DNA of 33,686 nt. It comes from SAR324 cluster bacterium (GTDB taxonomy: Bacteria; SAR324; NAC60-12). The notes below the pieces were generated by a model. The model saw nothing but the letters and a program-made list of their open reading frames with translations, did not search any database and had not been told where the DNA came from. The stretch is from assembly GCA_028282505.1 (NCBI GenBank), contig JANQHV010000272.1:1-33686 (forward strand), read 5' to 3'. Below, in pieces: positions 25,354-33,686 of the stretch (positions are counted from its first letter, which is position 1; each line of letters opens with the position of its first letter). The position numbers and the translations under genes are program-made.

Positions 25354-28104
25354 ATGTCGACCAAGCCGGGATTACTCGTATTATCATTACTTTACTTTAG
25401 CATATTGTTTGGTATTGCCTACTATGCTGATAAACAAAGGGAACGTGGAAAAAGCCTGATCAATAATCCAACGATCTATGCACTTTCGTTAGGAGTCTAT
25501 TGCACAGCCTGGACATTTTATGGCAGTGTGGGTCATGCTGCTAATTTTGGATTGACCTTCCTCCCTGTTTACTTGGGTCCAACATTGATGGTGCTTTTGT
25601 GGGGAACGGTTGTTCGCAAAATCATTCACATCTGCAAACTTTATTCAATCACCTCTGTCGCCGATTTTATTTCTTCCCGTTATGGTAAAAGTCCTGAGTT
25701 GGGAGGAGTTGTGGCCATTATTGCAGTGGTGGGTATCTTACCTTATATTTCTCTACAACTCAAAGCAATTAGTTTTACTTTTGAAATTGTCCGTCCTGTT
25801 GAAGAGTTGTTTACCTACTCGACTGAGATTACTCATTTTACAACAGATATTACCTTTTATATTACTATCATTTTAATCCTTTTTGCCATTTTGTTTGGGG
25901 TACGTCGCCTGGATGTTTCGGAACGGCACGAAGGACTGGTTGCCGTCATCGCCTTTGAATCCATTGCGAAACTGGTCGCTTCTATTTCGGTCGGGCTTTT
26001 TGTCGTTTACGGCATGTATGATGGTTTTGGTGATTTATTCGGGCAGGCCGCTCATGTTCCTGAATTACGTACACTATGGAGTATGGAAAAAGAAGGAGTG
26101 TATTCTGAGTGGCTCTTTTTGTTGCTATTGAGCATGTTGGCCATTTTATTCCTGCCCCGGCAATTTCAGGTTGCTGTTATTGAGAATGTCAATGAGAGTC
26201 ATTTGAACCGTGCAATTTGGTTGTTTCCTCTTTATATGTTACTCATCAATATTTTTGTAATTCCAATTGCTTTAGCAGGACGCCTTCATTTTCCAAGCAT
26301 GATGGTGGATGCTGATACTTTTGTTCTGACTTTACCACTGGCGGCACAGCAAAAACCAATCGCCTGGCTGGTCTTTCTAGGTGGACTGTCTGCCGCAACC
26401 AGCATGATTATTGTCTCCAGTGTGGCATTGAGCAATATGATTTGTAATTCTTTAGTAATGCCTATTTTAATTCGATTACCGATTATTAGAATTTATGAAG
26501 AAGCCACTTTAAACACAACACTATTGAGGGTGCGGCGAGGAAGTGTAGCAGTTGTCCTGTTGATCAGCTATCTCTATTTTCGTTTGGTCAGTGGTCATGC
26601 GTCTCTGGTTTCCACAGGACTGGTTTCCTTTTTAGCAGTGGCTCAGTTTGCTCCTCCTTTGCTGGGAGGACTGTATTGGAAAAATGCAACAAAGGCAGGA
26701 GCGTTAGCAGGATTATTGGTTGGTTTCGGGATATGGGGATACACACAACTCTTTAGTCAGCTGATTCAAGCTGGTTTTTTTCCTGAGTATATTTTAACCG
26801 AAGGACTATTTGGTATCAGCTTATTAAGGCCCATGCAGTTGTTTGGTCTGGATTCCATGAGTCCGATTGCTCAGGCTACTTTTTGGAGTTTATTGCTGAA
26901 TACCGTCTGTTATATTGCTGTCTCTCTAATCACACAACAAGATGCGATCCAACGCAGTCAAGCCAACCTCTTTGTTGATGCCACACGCTATGCTGATAAC
27001 CAGCGTCCTGGATTATGGCGAGGAACTGCCAACACTGAGGAATTGCGTGGTTTACTACAACGATTTTTAGGAGAAGAGCATACCGAGCAGACTTTGCGTG
27101 TTTATGCAGAACAACACAATCTAAACCTGGAGAGTGGTTTGCCGGCAGATCCCAGTCTGGTTCAATATACAGAAAAATTGTTATCTGGAGCGATTGGATC
27201 AGTTTCTGCCAGAATCATGGTTGCCTCTGTGGTCAAAGAAGAGCCTTTGAAAATGGAAGAGGTGATGGATATTTTGGATGCAACGCAGCAGGCCATTTCT
27301 TATAGCCAGGAACTTGAAGAAAAGTCTGAACAGCTTCAGAAATTAACGAGAGAGTTACGAGAAATGGATGCTTTGAAAGACGAATTCATCTCTGTGATTG
27401 CTCACGAATTACGGACTCCTTTGACGTCTATTCGAGCATTCTCAGAAATTTTATACGATAACCTGGAAATTAAGGTTTCTAAACGAGAACAATTCCTTTC
27501 TTTGATTATAAAAGAAAGTGAACGCTTGACTCGTTTCATCAATCAAGTATTAGATTTTGAGAAACTGCAATCTGGAAAAATACAATGGCACATGGAGGAA
27601 CTCCAAATCAAGGATGTGATTGAAGATTCCATTAGCTCTATCAGTCAGTTAGCCAGGGATAAAAATATCGAGCTTCATTTTGATCCAGAAAATCTCGATG
27701 CTACTGTTTATGGTGATTATGATCAACTGATGCAGGTGATGATCAATTTGCTGTCGAATGCCGTTAAGTTTTGCCCCAAAAATAATGGGGAGATTTGGGT
27801 GCAAGTAGAAAAAATGAAGGATAAAGTGGAAGTGCGGGTAAAAGACAATGGACTGGGTATTTCACCGGAAGAAGAAGAACTGGTCTTTGAAAAGTTCAGA
27901 CAAGTCCAAAAAGCAACACAAGATGGCAATCCGACAGGGACAGGACTGGGATTACCCATTTGTAAAAGAATTATTGAACACCATCAAGGTCAGATAGGAA
28001 TTGCTCCAGGGAGTGAGGATGGTGCCATTTTTTATTTTACACTGCTATCTGCAGAGCACCGACACAAAAATAATGTTATAATGAAATTGCAGGCCGATCT
28101 TTAG
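25354..28104 (+). CDS. SSF-type transporter-sensor histidine kinase (CbrA/CrbS-like)
   Basis: 916 residues. The first about 560 form a sodium:solute symporter (PutP fold) with some 13 membrane helices, including YCTAWTFYGSVGHAANFGLTFLPVYLGP. A STAC-like connector (FVDATRYADNQRPGLWRG ... LRGLLQRFLGEEHTEQTL) and a coiled coil lead to a DHp with H684 in SVIAHELRTPL, and a GHKL ATPase with NLLSNAVKFCP, KDNGLGISPEEEELVFEKF and GTGLGLPICKRIIEHHQG. Unlike CbrA, I see no PAS domain. These kinases sense uptake of a small metabolite (histidine, acetate) and phosphorylate a response regulator. The start is the ATG at 25354 (MSTKPGLLVL); GTG 25201 is rejected. The likely partner is the regulator 78 bases downstream. 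Confidence 0.94.
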   Translation: MSTKPGLLVLSLLYFSILFGIAYYADKQRERGKSLINNPTIYALSLGVYCTAWTFYGSVGHAANFGLTFLPVYLGPTLMVLLWGTVVRKIIHICKLYSITSVADFISSRYGKSPELGGVVAIIAVVGILPYISLQLKAISFTFEIVRPVEELFTYSTEITHFTTDITFYITIILILFAILFGVRRLDVSERHEGLVAVIAFESIAKLVASISVGLFVVYGMYDGFGDLFGQAAHVPELRTLWSMEKEGVYSEWLFLLLLSMLAILFLPRQFQVAVIENVNESHLNRAIWLFPLYMLLINIFVIPIALAGRLHFPSMMVDADTFVLTLPLAAQQKPIAWLVFLGGLSAATSMIIVSSVALSNMICNSLVMPILIRLPIIRIYEEATLNTTLLRVRRGSVAVVLLISYLYFRLVSGHASLVSTGLVSFLAVAQFAPPLLGGLYWKNATKAGALAGLLVGFGIWGYTQLFSQLIQAGFFPEYILTEGLFGISLLRPMQLFGLDSMSPIAQATFWSLLLNTVCYIAVSLITQQDAIQRSQANLFVDATRYADNQRPGLWRGTANTEELRGLLQRFLGEEHTEQTLRVYAEQHNLNLESGLPADPSLVQYTEKLLSGAIGSVSARIMVASVVKEEPLKMEEVMDILDATQQAISYSQELEEKSEQLQKLTRELREMDALKDEFISVIAHELRTPLTSIRAFSEILYDNLEIKVSKREQFLSLIIKESERLTRFINQVLDFEKLQSGKIQWHMEELQIKDVIEDSISSISQLARDKNIELHFDPENLDATVYGDYDQLMQVMINLLSNAVKFCPKNNGEIWVQVEKMKDKVEVRVKDNGLGISPEEEELVFEKFRQVQKATQDGNPTGTGLGLPICKRIIEHHQGQIGIAPGSEDGAIFYFTLLSAEHRHKNNVIMKLQADL

Positions 28105-28182
28105 GCGATTTCCGAATATGAATTTACCAGGATTGTGCCAGATTTTTTTAATTTTTATCAACCACTTTGCCCACGGGGGGGT

Positions 28183-28563
28183 ATGGAGGAAAAGAAAAAA
28201 GTACTAATTGTAGAAGATGATCCGGTGATTGTGATTTCGCTGGAATTTTTAATGGATGAAAACGGGTATGCTGTTTTCATTGCCAAAACAGGAGAAGAAG
28301 CTCTGGAATTGGCGGAGGAGCATGAGCCTGATTTGATTTTACTCGATGTGATGCTGCCACAGCGCACTGGATTTGAAGTATGCCAAATACTAAGAGCTCA
28401 GGATAAATTTCAAGATACAAAAATTGTCCTATTGACGGCTAAAGGTCGTGAAGTGGATATTAAAAAAGGGCTGACTTTGGGGGCTGATGCTTATATCACC
28501 AAACCATTTTCGACAAGAGATTTAGTCAAAACTGTTCATGACATATTGGCAGATGAATCATGA
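28183..28563 (+). CDS. Single-domain response regulator
   Basis: 126 residues, a receiver domain only: acidic pocket E11-D12-D13, phosphoacceptor D55 in [11 protein letters not shown]85 and K107 in AYITKPFS. No DNA-binding output is present, unlike the CbrB or CrbR regulators. It may act by binding a partner, as CheY does, or pass phosphate on. Start at ATG 28183, preceded by a run of seven G that serves as ribosome site; a GTG at 28135 is unlikely. The stop overlaps the next start by four bases, so it is translated together with the exonuclease fusion, its best candidate target. Confidence 0.93.
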   Translation: MEEKKKVLIVEDDPVIVISLEFLMDENGYAVFIAKTGEEALELAEEHEPDLILLDVMLPQRTGFEVCQILRAQDKFQDTKIVLLTAKGREVDIKKGLTLGADAYITKPFSTRDLVKTVHDILADES

Positions 28564-30722
28564 ATCATAAAATGCGTTTTTTTCTCATATGGTTTGGTTT
28601 TAATGCAACTCTGATTATTTCCATTCTTTTCATTGGAATCTTCGTTTTTCAGCAAATTTCTGCAGAAGACCGTCTTCATTTAATCACAATCCTCTCCCCT
28701 TACCGCTATTATCTACTCATCCCTTTTCTCAGTCTGCTGGCATTGATTGTTTTTGGCACAAAATGGCTATTGACCACCTTTTGGATCGTATTAGGCCAGA
28801 TCGTTGAAGAGATGAAACTCAACCTCACCAGCAACCCTTCCCATCGCATCAATTTGCCTGGGAGTGGTGTCTTGAGCCAGATTGCTGATTTGTTCAACCA
28901 ACAGGCAAACCAGATGGAGGAGTTACAGGTGCAGGTCGATGAGCAAATCACCGAAGCAAAAATGGAGTTGGAACGAGAAAGGAATGTACTGGCCCTTTTG
29001 ATTGAGGCACTCAGTGAGGGGATTATTGTCTGCAATAAAGAAGGAATGATTTTGCTATACAACCAAATGGCTAAAACGTTTCTCAATCCTCCTTCAGATT
29101 CAGAACAAGCTCCTGCAAAATCCCAGGAAAAAACAAATTTTGTTGGCCTCGGTCGGTCGTTGATGACTATTATTGAAACCCCCCTTCTGGTTTATACCAT
29201 CAATGAACTGAAAGAGCGGCAGCAAATGGGAAGTTCCAACCTGGAACAACATTTTATCATTGAGCATGGGGATCACCTGATTAAAGTAGAAGCCATTGGC
29301 ATCATTGATCAAACCAAAAAATTGGGAGGATTTATTTTTATTTTTCAAGATGTTTCTCCCAAAGCTGATATTCCCCATTCCTATGAACGCCAACAGCAAA
29401 ATCTCAAAGAAAAAATGCGAGCTGATCTGGCAAATGTCCGGGCATCTATTGAAGCGATCTTGGATTATCCTCATTTGCCAGAGCAAAAACGGACAAAATT
29501 TTTAGAAATTGTCCGGGACAACTCCATCAAATTGACAAATTTATTGGACCAGGATCCAGCCCAAGCCGTTCGAAATGTACAATCCATTTGGTCCTTGGGC
29601 GAAACATTTGTGAAAGAATGGTTGAATTCTTTGGATTCCAGATTAAAAAGTCTGCTTGCCTGCAAATTTGATCTGGACCTGGAGGCAGAGAACAGTTGGG
29701 TCAATCTAAACCAGTATCTCATGACACAAACACTGATTTATCTGCTCAGCCAGTTGCAAGATTCTCAATCTCCCAAATCTTTACTTTGCCGATTGCACCA
29801 AGATGGTCATTTTGTCATGATTGACCTTGTTTGGGATGGAGCCTCCCTTCTGGCAGAGCAGTTTCGTCAATGGATCACCCAGTCTGTCAAATGGGAAGAA
29901 ATCAATACTCCTATCACCATTTCAGAAATCCTGCGTCACCACGATGCAGAAATTTGGCTGCACGAAGGAAATGGGGCAGAGTCGCACTACATTCGGCTTT
30001 TTTTTCCTAAAATGGAAAACAAGAAAAGGGTTTCTTCGAAACAACGTTCGATCTCCCTGGAGCATCGTCCAGTATTTTATGATTTTGATCTTTTTGATAA
30101 AACTCCTCATCCTGAGCTCGACAATGTCTCCTTATCTGAATTGACTTATACGGTGTTTGATACAGAGACCACAGGACTGGACCCTTCTGGTGGTGATGAA
30201 ATCATTTCTATTGGTGCTGTGCGGATTGTTAATGGGCGTCTCTTGGAAGGAGAAATCTTTGAGCACCTGATCGACCCTCGCCGTTCAATTCCGCAAGAAT
30301 CGATTGATATTCACGGTATTCGCCTGGAAATGTTGCAGGGCAAACCATTCATTGAACAAATTCTGCCCAGTTTTCATAAATTTGCTGAAAATACGGTACT
30401 GGTTGGACACAATGCCGCCTTTGACATGCGTTTTTTCCAGATGAAGGAAAAAGTAACAAATGTTTCATTTACCCATCCGGTCCTGGATACCCTGCTGCTT
30501 TCTGCAGTCGTGCATCCTTACCAGGATCAACACATCTTGGAAAAAATTGCAGAGCGTTTTAATTTGAAGGTGGAAGCACGGCATACTGCGTTGGGAGATG
30601 CTTTATTGACGGCAAAACTCTTCTTGAAATTAATCCCACTGTTGGCAAAACAGGATATTCACACTGTCAAAGAGACTTTGCTCGCGTCCAGAGAAACGCA
30701 ATATGCCAAGTTGAAGTATTAA
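28560..30722 (+). CDS. Membrane PAS/degenerate-kinase protein fused to DnaQ-type exonuclease
   Basis: 720 residues. Two membrane helices (about 6-30 and 44-72) flank a short periplasmic loop. A HAMP-like coiled linker and a PAS domain (about 145-270, [18 protein letters not shown]) follow. Residues about 285-490 resemble DHp plus ATPase, but the H-box histidine is absent ([16 protein letters not shown]) and the N- and G-boxes are not recognisable. From about 530 to 700 is a DEDDh exonuclease: FDTETTGL (DxE), GHNAAFD, and [13 protein letters not shown] (H and D). All catalytic residues are present, so a 3'-5' exonuclease activity is likely. Translationally coupled to the response regulator. 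Confidence 0.9.
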   Translation: MNHKMRFFLIWFGFNATLIISILFIGIFVFQQISAEDRLHLITILSPYRYYLLIPFLSLLALIVFGTKWLLTTFWIVLGQIVEEMKLNLTSNPSHRINLPGSGVLSQIADLFNQQANQMEELQVQVDEQITEAKMELERERNVLALLIEALSEGIIVCNKEGMILLYNQMAKTFLNPPSDSEQAPAKSQEKTNFVGLGRSLMTIIETPLLVYTINELKERQQMGSSNLEQHFIIEHGDHLIKVEAIGIIDQTKKLGGFIFIFQDVSPKADIPHSYERQQQNLKEKMRADLANVRASIEAILDYPHLPEQKRTKFLEIVRDNSIKLTNLLDQDPAQAVRNVQSIWSLGETFVKEWLNSLDSRLKSLLACKFDLDLEAENSWVNLNQYLMTQTLIYLLSQLQDSQSPKSLLCRLHQDGHFVMIDLVWDGASLLAEQFRQWITQSVKWEEINTPITISEILRHHDAEIWLHEGNGAESHYIRLFFPKMENKKRVSSKQRSISLEHRPVFYDFDLFDKTPHPELDNVSLSELTYTVFDTETTGLDPSGGDEIISIGAVRIVNGRLLEGEIFEHLIDPRRSIPQESIDIHGIRLEMLQGKPFIEQILPSFHKFAENTVLVGHNAAFDMRFFQMKEKVTNVSFTHPVLDTLLLSAVVHPYQDQHILEKIAERFNLKVEARHTALGDALLTAKLFLKLIPLLAKQDIHTVKETLLASRETQYAKLKY

Positions 30723-30724
30723 AA

Positions 30725-31504
30725 CTACGCGAACGCCTGAGGAGAGGTTTCTCGAAATCCATCCTGTGAAAGTGCCCAAAGATAAGACCTTTGTTGTATA
30801 CTTTCAGGAAATTTTCGTCGAATGTAATCTTCAATGACATCCACAATTTCCTCAGAATGGTGTTTGGCTGTATTAATGACCAGGTGGAACAAATGTGGGC
30901 TGTCCAGAGAAGTTTGATTGAAACGATAAATGAACTGGTTGCGTTGATTTTCATGTTTGACTACGTATGTGGAGGCTTCCGCTTCTTTCATATTATATTT
31001 ATTCATAATGATTTGCACGCGATCTTCCAGTGGGGCCACCAATCTTACGTGTAAGCAGTTGGGTAGATCTTGAGTTAGTAAAACGCCGCCTCTCCCAAGG
31101 ATGATACAATAGCCAGTTGATGCAAAATAACGAATGGCTTGCTTTAAATAGCAATAGACCTCATGTGGTTTGGAATATTGTTTTCTGGTAAAAAGCATTT
31201 TGGAGAAAGAACCAAAAACTGGGTTGAGTTCATTTTCAAAGTTGACACCCGTCAGTCCCGCATCCTGAGTCAGCTTTTGTAATAAATCACTGTCCAGTGT
31301 TAGCCAATTCTGAGGGAATGCTATTGTGTTTTGTAACTGTTTTTCGAGATCTTTTGCTACTTCATGCGCTTGACATCCAAACTGGCGCGAAATTGTGACA
31401 CATGGGCGCATGGTATTCTTTTGCTTTTCTTGCTCTTTGGTAAACTGGTGCCATGCTGCCATTTTTTCATCCAACTCTGGATTGAATACAAATTCTTTTT
31501 TCAT
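30725..31504 (-). CDS. Cytidylate kinase-like protein
   Basis: 259 residues of the cytidylate-kinase-like family (Cytidylate_kin2). Family segments: PCVTISRQFGCQAHEVAKDLEKQL near residue 34, FGSFSKMLFTRKQYSKPHEVYCYLKQAIRYFA, then GYCIILGRGGVLLTQDLPNCLHVRLVAP, NQRNQFIYRFNQTSLDSPHLFHLVINT. The P-loop lysine seen in true CMP kinases is not in its usual place (SRQFGCQAH), so phosphotransfer is not assured. A strong gaggag site stands before the ATG at 31504. It is convergent with the exonuclease gene: only two bases separate the stops, with no terminator between. Confidence 0.88.
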   Translation of the reverse strand: MKKEFVFNPELDEKMAAWHQFTKEQEKQKNTMRPCVTISRQFGCQAHEVAKDLEKQLQNTIAFPQNWLTLDSDLLQKLTQDAGLTGVNFENELNPVFGSFSKMLFTRKQYSKPHEVYCYLKQAIRYFASTGYCIILGRGGVLLTQDLPNCLHVRLVAPLEDRVQIIMNKYNMKEAEASTYVVKHENQRNQFIYRFNQTSLDSPHLFHLVINTAKHHSEEIVDVIEDYIRRKFPESIQQRSYLWALSQDGFRETSPQAFA

Positions 31505-31870
31505 GTTTCTCCTCTTCGTTTTTGGGTGATATTTGTTCTAAATTAAGACAGCGTTGACTGAAAATAAAAATCAAAAATCAACATATCCTGCTCTAGTCAA
31601 TAACTATAAAGAAAAATAAGACAAAAACGAGTTCTGAGGTGGTCAAATTCGTGCAGATTCGTGAAAAGTCCGGCTATTTAAAAGAAATGGCACGTAATTT
31701 GTGGAATAAGTTAGGGGAGAGAGACGGGATAGGAAATTTTTGATGAACAAGATCCTCATTATCAAACACCATTGAAGAGAGAGGAAGTTCACTAAATGGC
31801 GACTCAACTTCGAGAAGGGGTTGCCAACTCATAATGAACAACCCCTTCAAGTCATATGCTTTGTTCTAGT
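31505..31870. other. Intergenic gap with a hairpin
   Basis: The 366 bases hold the leader of the cytidylate-kinase-like gene on the right-to-left strand and no coding region I support. A 10-bp hairpin lies at 31814-31848. Elsewhere the sequence is AT-rich. Confidence 0.5.
31814..31848 (-). terminator. Hairpin after the minus-strand M19-like gene
   Basis: gaaggggttg (31814-31823) and caaccccttc (31839-31848) form a perfect 10-bp, GC-moderate stem with a 15-base loop, 23 bases after the stop codon of the minus-strand gene. No T-run follows on either strand, so termination by this hairpin alone is uncertain. Confidence 0.45.
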
Positions 31871-33619
31871 TTATTTGCATTTAAACAGAAAACACTTTCC
31901 TGAAGCACACTGCATTTTTTTAGTACATGCTTTACCTTTAGCCAGCAAGTCCTTACACTTTCTTTTTCCAGAGATAGGGTCTCCACAATATTGATTGCGT
32001 TTACAGTCAGAATTTGATTGACATTCGTCAGCATCCGCACACTTCCCCCAGGAACAGCGTCCAGTGGAGCATTGAATCGCTTTTGTGCAAGCCTGACCGT
32101 GTGCTTTCAGTGTCTTACACTTTCTTTTTCCAGAGACAGGGTCTCCACAATACTGATTATTTGCACAATCGGAATTCGATTGACATTCGTCGGGGTCTGC
32201 GCAAAACCCCCAGGCACAGCGTCCGGTGGAGCATTGTGCCGCTTTTGTGCAAGCCTGACCATGTGCTTTCAGTGTTTTACACTTTCTTTTTCCAGAGACA
32301 GGGTCTCCACAATACTGATTATTTGTACAATCGGAATTCAATTGACATTCGTCAGGATCTGCACAAAACCCCCAGGCACAGCGTCCGGTAGAGCATTGAC
32401 GTTTGTCGGTACAAACCGCTCCATGATCTTTTTTAGTCCTGCATGTGTTTTTCCTTAGATCAATCCCTGTTCTTGAACAAAATTCGCTAGCTGCGCAATC
32501 CGAATCTTCTTTACAAGGTTCACTCGAAGTATCAGGTGTGAAGGTTTGTTGGGCAAGCTGTGAGCCTGTGCTGGCTTTTGCTTCGGAAGTTGCCCACATT
32601 TGCAGAAAGGCTTCAACCCCATTATTTTTAAGAGTGTTCAGATAATCTTCTTTGAGGCCAATAGCTTCCAGCTCTTTGTGCCACTTTTTCATCATGCCAA
32701 TGTGAGAAAGGCCCTCGGTAACATGACGGCCATATGTATGCAGTTGATCAGCACTATCACTAATATTGGTACCACAACCAACAAAGGTTCTTGAGTGAAC
32801 ACCTTGAGTGACTGTTGCATAATCAAGTGAATATCCCACGTTTAACCCTTCGTCAATCAGCCATGCCAACATTTTGGCTGTTTCGGTGCTCGTTTTAGGG
32901 CAGTCCTCAGTAATGCCTGATTGCGCATATTCTATAGAATCTGTGGGGCCCATTCTTAAGCCGAAAAAACCGCCGGTTTCGCGCACAAATGTAAGCTCTT
33001 CATCATCAAAATCATATTCGTGGCGTATGAAACTCTTCTTATTCGTCAATCTTTGGTTTGGCTTATTGTGGAGTGCATTTAGTGGGTATGTATCGAATAC
33101 CTTAGTTGCAATTTCATGTATATGTTTCCTGGATCGGCTAGAGACATGGTCTATATTTACAATCATGCCCTTGAGCATGGCTGCTCTGACCACGCGTTCG
33201 CCATCGTAAGAGAGCCCTAAATTATTGCGTTCAATTTTATTGACTACTGTGCTGCCGGCCTTGTCGCCTTCACGAGTAAAACCTGGTGGCTTGGGATACA
33301 GTTTGAATCCGTTAAATGCATTTGCGCCTCTGGACAGATAGTCAAGAAAATTAACCTCTGAAATATCACTGAATTTATAACTGCAATTGTCTGTAATCTT
33401 TCCGCCTTTGAATGCATTGTCTCCACAGTTGTTATCGCACAAATTTTTCCCCAGTCTGCCTTTCAAGGGAAACTGGCCGACGTTATCATCGTAGTAAAAG
33501 CAACCTGATATGGCTTGTGTCATCCGAATAGCTTTCCCTCCAGCGGATTTTTTGGGTAAAAAAACGTCGGCTCCACTGAGACGACTGTTCACTTTATGAG
33601 CCAGGTAAAATGTTCTCAC
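31871..33619 (-). CDS. Secreted M19-like hydrolase with four Cys-rich repeats, 5' partial
   Basis: At least 582 residues. The first about 360 resemble membrane-dipeptidase (M19)/amidohydrolase enzymes: GMIVNIDHVSSRSRKHI (metal-site region), LNALHNKPNQRL, GFFGLRMGP, VGYSLDYATVTQG and a C-terminal HVTEGLSHIGMMKKWHKELEAIGL. The Asp-to-Ser-His pattern is only partly conserved, so activity is uncertain. Residues about 369-582 hold four repeats with eight cysteines each, spaced C-x5-C-x5-C-x9-C-x9-C-x5-C-x4-C-x4-C, like EB or Dickkopf-type modules, implying an oxidising, extracellular location. The GTG at 33619 lies inside the terminal palindrome; the only in-frame upstream stop (33635-33637) straddles the palindrome centre, so the real N-terminus with its signal peptide is probably lost. 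Confidence 0.75.
   Translation of the reverse strand: MRTFYLAHKVNSRLSGADVFLPKKSAGGKAIRMTQAISGCFYYDDNVGQFPLKGRLGKNLCDNNCGDNAFKGGKITDNCSYKFSDISEVNFLDYLSRGANAFNGFKLYPKPPGFTREGDKAGSTVVNKIERNNLGLSYDGERVVRAAMLKGMIVNIDHVSSRSRKHIHEIATKVFDTYPLNALHNKPNQRLTNKKSFIRHEYDFDDEELTFVRETGGFFGLRMGPTDSIEYAQSGITEDCPKTSTETAKMLAWLIDEGLNVGYSLDYATVTQGVHSRTFVGCGTNISDSADQLHTYGRHVTEGLSHIGMMKKWHKELEAIGLKEDYLNTLKNNGVEAFLQMWATSEAKASTGSQLAQQTFTPDTSSEPCKEDSDCAASEFCSRTGIDLRKNTCRTKKDHGAVCTDKRQCSTGRCAWGFCADPDECQLNSDCTNNQYCGDPVSGKRKCKTLKAHGQACTKAAQCSTGRCAWGFCADPDECQSNSDCANNQYCGDPVSGKRKCKTLKAHGQACTKAIQCSTGRCSWGKCADADECQSNSDCKRNQYCGDPISGKRKCKDLLAKGKACTKKMQCASGKCFLFKCK
31874..32515 (-). repeat. Four tandem Cys-rich repeats, period 162 bp
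   Basis: Units: 32348-32515 (56 codons, most divergent), 32186-32347 and 32024-32185 (54 codons each, nearly identical), and 31874-32023 (50 codons, end unit). Each begins with a C-x5-C motif such as CQSNSDC and carries GDPVSGKRKCK in the three downstream units. High DNA identity between the central units shows recent duplication. Confidence 0.85.
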
Positions 33620-33686
33620 TCCTTCGTTATAGTATTAATACTATAACGAAGGAGTGAGAACATTTTACCTGGCTCATAAAGTGAAC
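33587..33686. repeat. Perfect 100-bp palindrome at the window end
   Basis: Bases 33637-33686 are the exact reverse complement of 33587-33636 with no spacer (centre agtatt|aatact). A natural palindrome of this size without loop is rare and unstable; a fold-back at a contig end, from library, amplification or assembly, is the simpler explanation. Confidence 0.95.

Noticed and set aside
31688-31702. Sigma-54-like site tggcacg-taat-ttgt on the plus strand
   Set aside because: The invariant -12 C is replaced by T and no plus-strand gene lies downstream.
31953-32440. Regular 162-bp spacing suggesting a CRISPR-like array
   Set aside because: Repeats are coding, in frame and 54 codons long, without spacers; they are protein modules.
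32018-32458. 146-codon plus-strand reading with internal repeats
   Set aside because: Antisense shadow of the Cys-rich repeats on the minus strand.

Overview
The window looks like one contig of a Gram-negative, flagellated bacterium with moderately low GC (roughly 40 percent by eye). FliN, NtrY, a VKOR-type thiol oxidoreductase, two lipoproteins, DUF1820, a COG3146 acyltransferase and an mtEFG1/spdEFG1-like EF-G together suggest a proteobacterial lineage. A delta-like or SAR324-like affiliation is possible, but the sequence alone does not prove it. Most of the window is core or conserved chromosomal sequence. Mobile-element traces are small.

Layout, left to right. 1-2184: a noncoding edge, an AAC(3)-I-like acetyltransferase, an unknown small protein and a tRNA-Leu(GAG) with its promoter, the genes all on the minus strand. 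2185-5874: DUF1820 protein, a stand-alone FliN, a long GMP synthase with a eukaryote-like C-terminal half, and a receiver/RsbW-like ATPase right behind it. 5875-7038: a small MITE-like element, a tiny membrane protein, a VKOR-family protein and the gcvH promoter. 7039-10132: GcvH, a COG3146 protein, then a minus-strand pair of an HD phosphohydrolase and a degenerate histidine-kinase-like protein. 10246-13960: a membrane protein, EngB and an NtrY-like sensor kinase. 13961-19933: a gap with a possible tnpB/reRNA remnant, a winged-helix regulator, a secreted SH3-M14 peptidase downstream of FolC, a gap with a REP-like hairpin, an orphan VapB coupled to a DUF3750 protein, then HAD phosphatase and MsrA. 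20015-22766: two lipoproteins, one with TPRs. 22800-24980: the EF-G. 25354-30722: a signalling locus of transporter-kinase, single-domain response regulator and a membrane sensor fused to a DnaQ-type exonuclease. 30725-33619: a cytidylate-kinase-like protein and a secreted M19-like hydrolase with four cysteine-rich repeats. The window ends in a perfect 100-bp palindrome that looks like an assembly fold-back.

The most interesting system is 25354-30722. A sodium/solute-symporter-type sensor kinase is followed by a one-domain response regulator, whose stop overlaps the start of a two-TM, PAS-bearing degenerate kinase that ends in a DEDDh exonuclease with its catalytic residues intact. This arrangement would link sensing of an external nutrient to a membrane-tethered nuclease. 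Other points worth attention are the two proteins that resemble eukaryotic or organellar forms (GMP synthase and EF-G), the lone antitoxin translationally coupled to a non-toxin, the VKOR protein missing a relay cysteine, and the AAC(3)-I-like gene in a setting without resistance or mobility genes.
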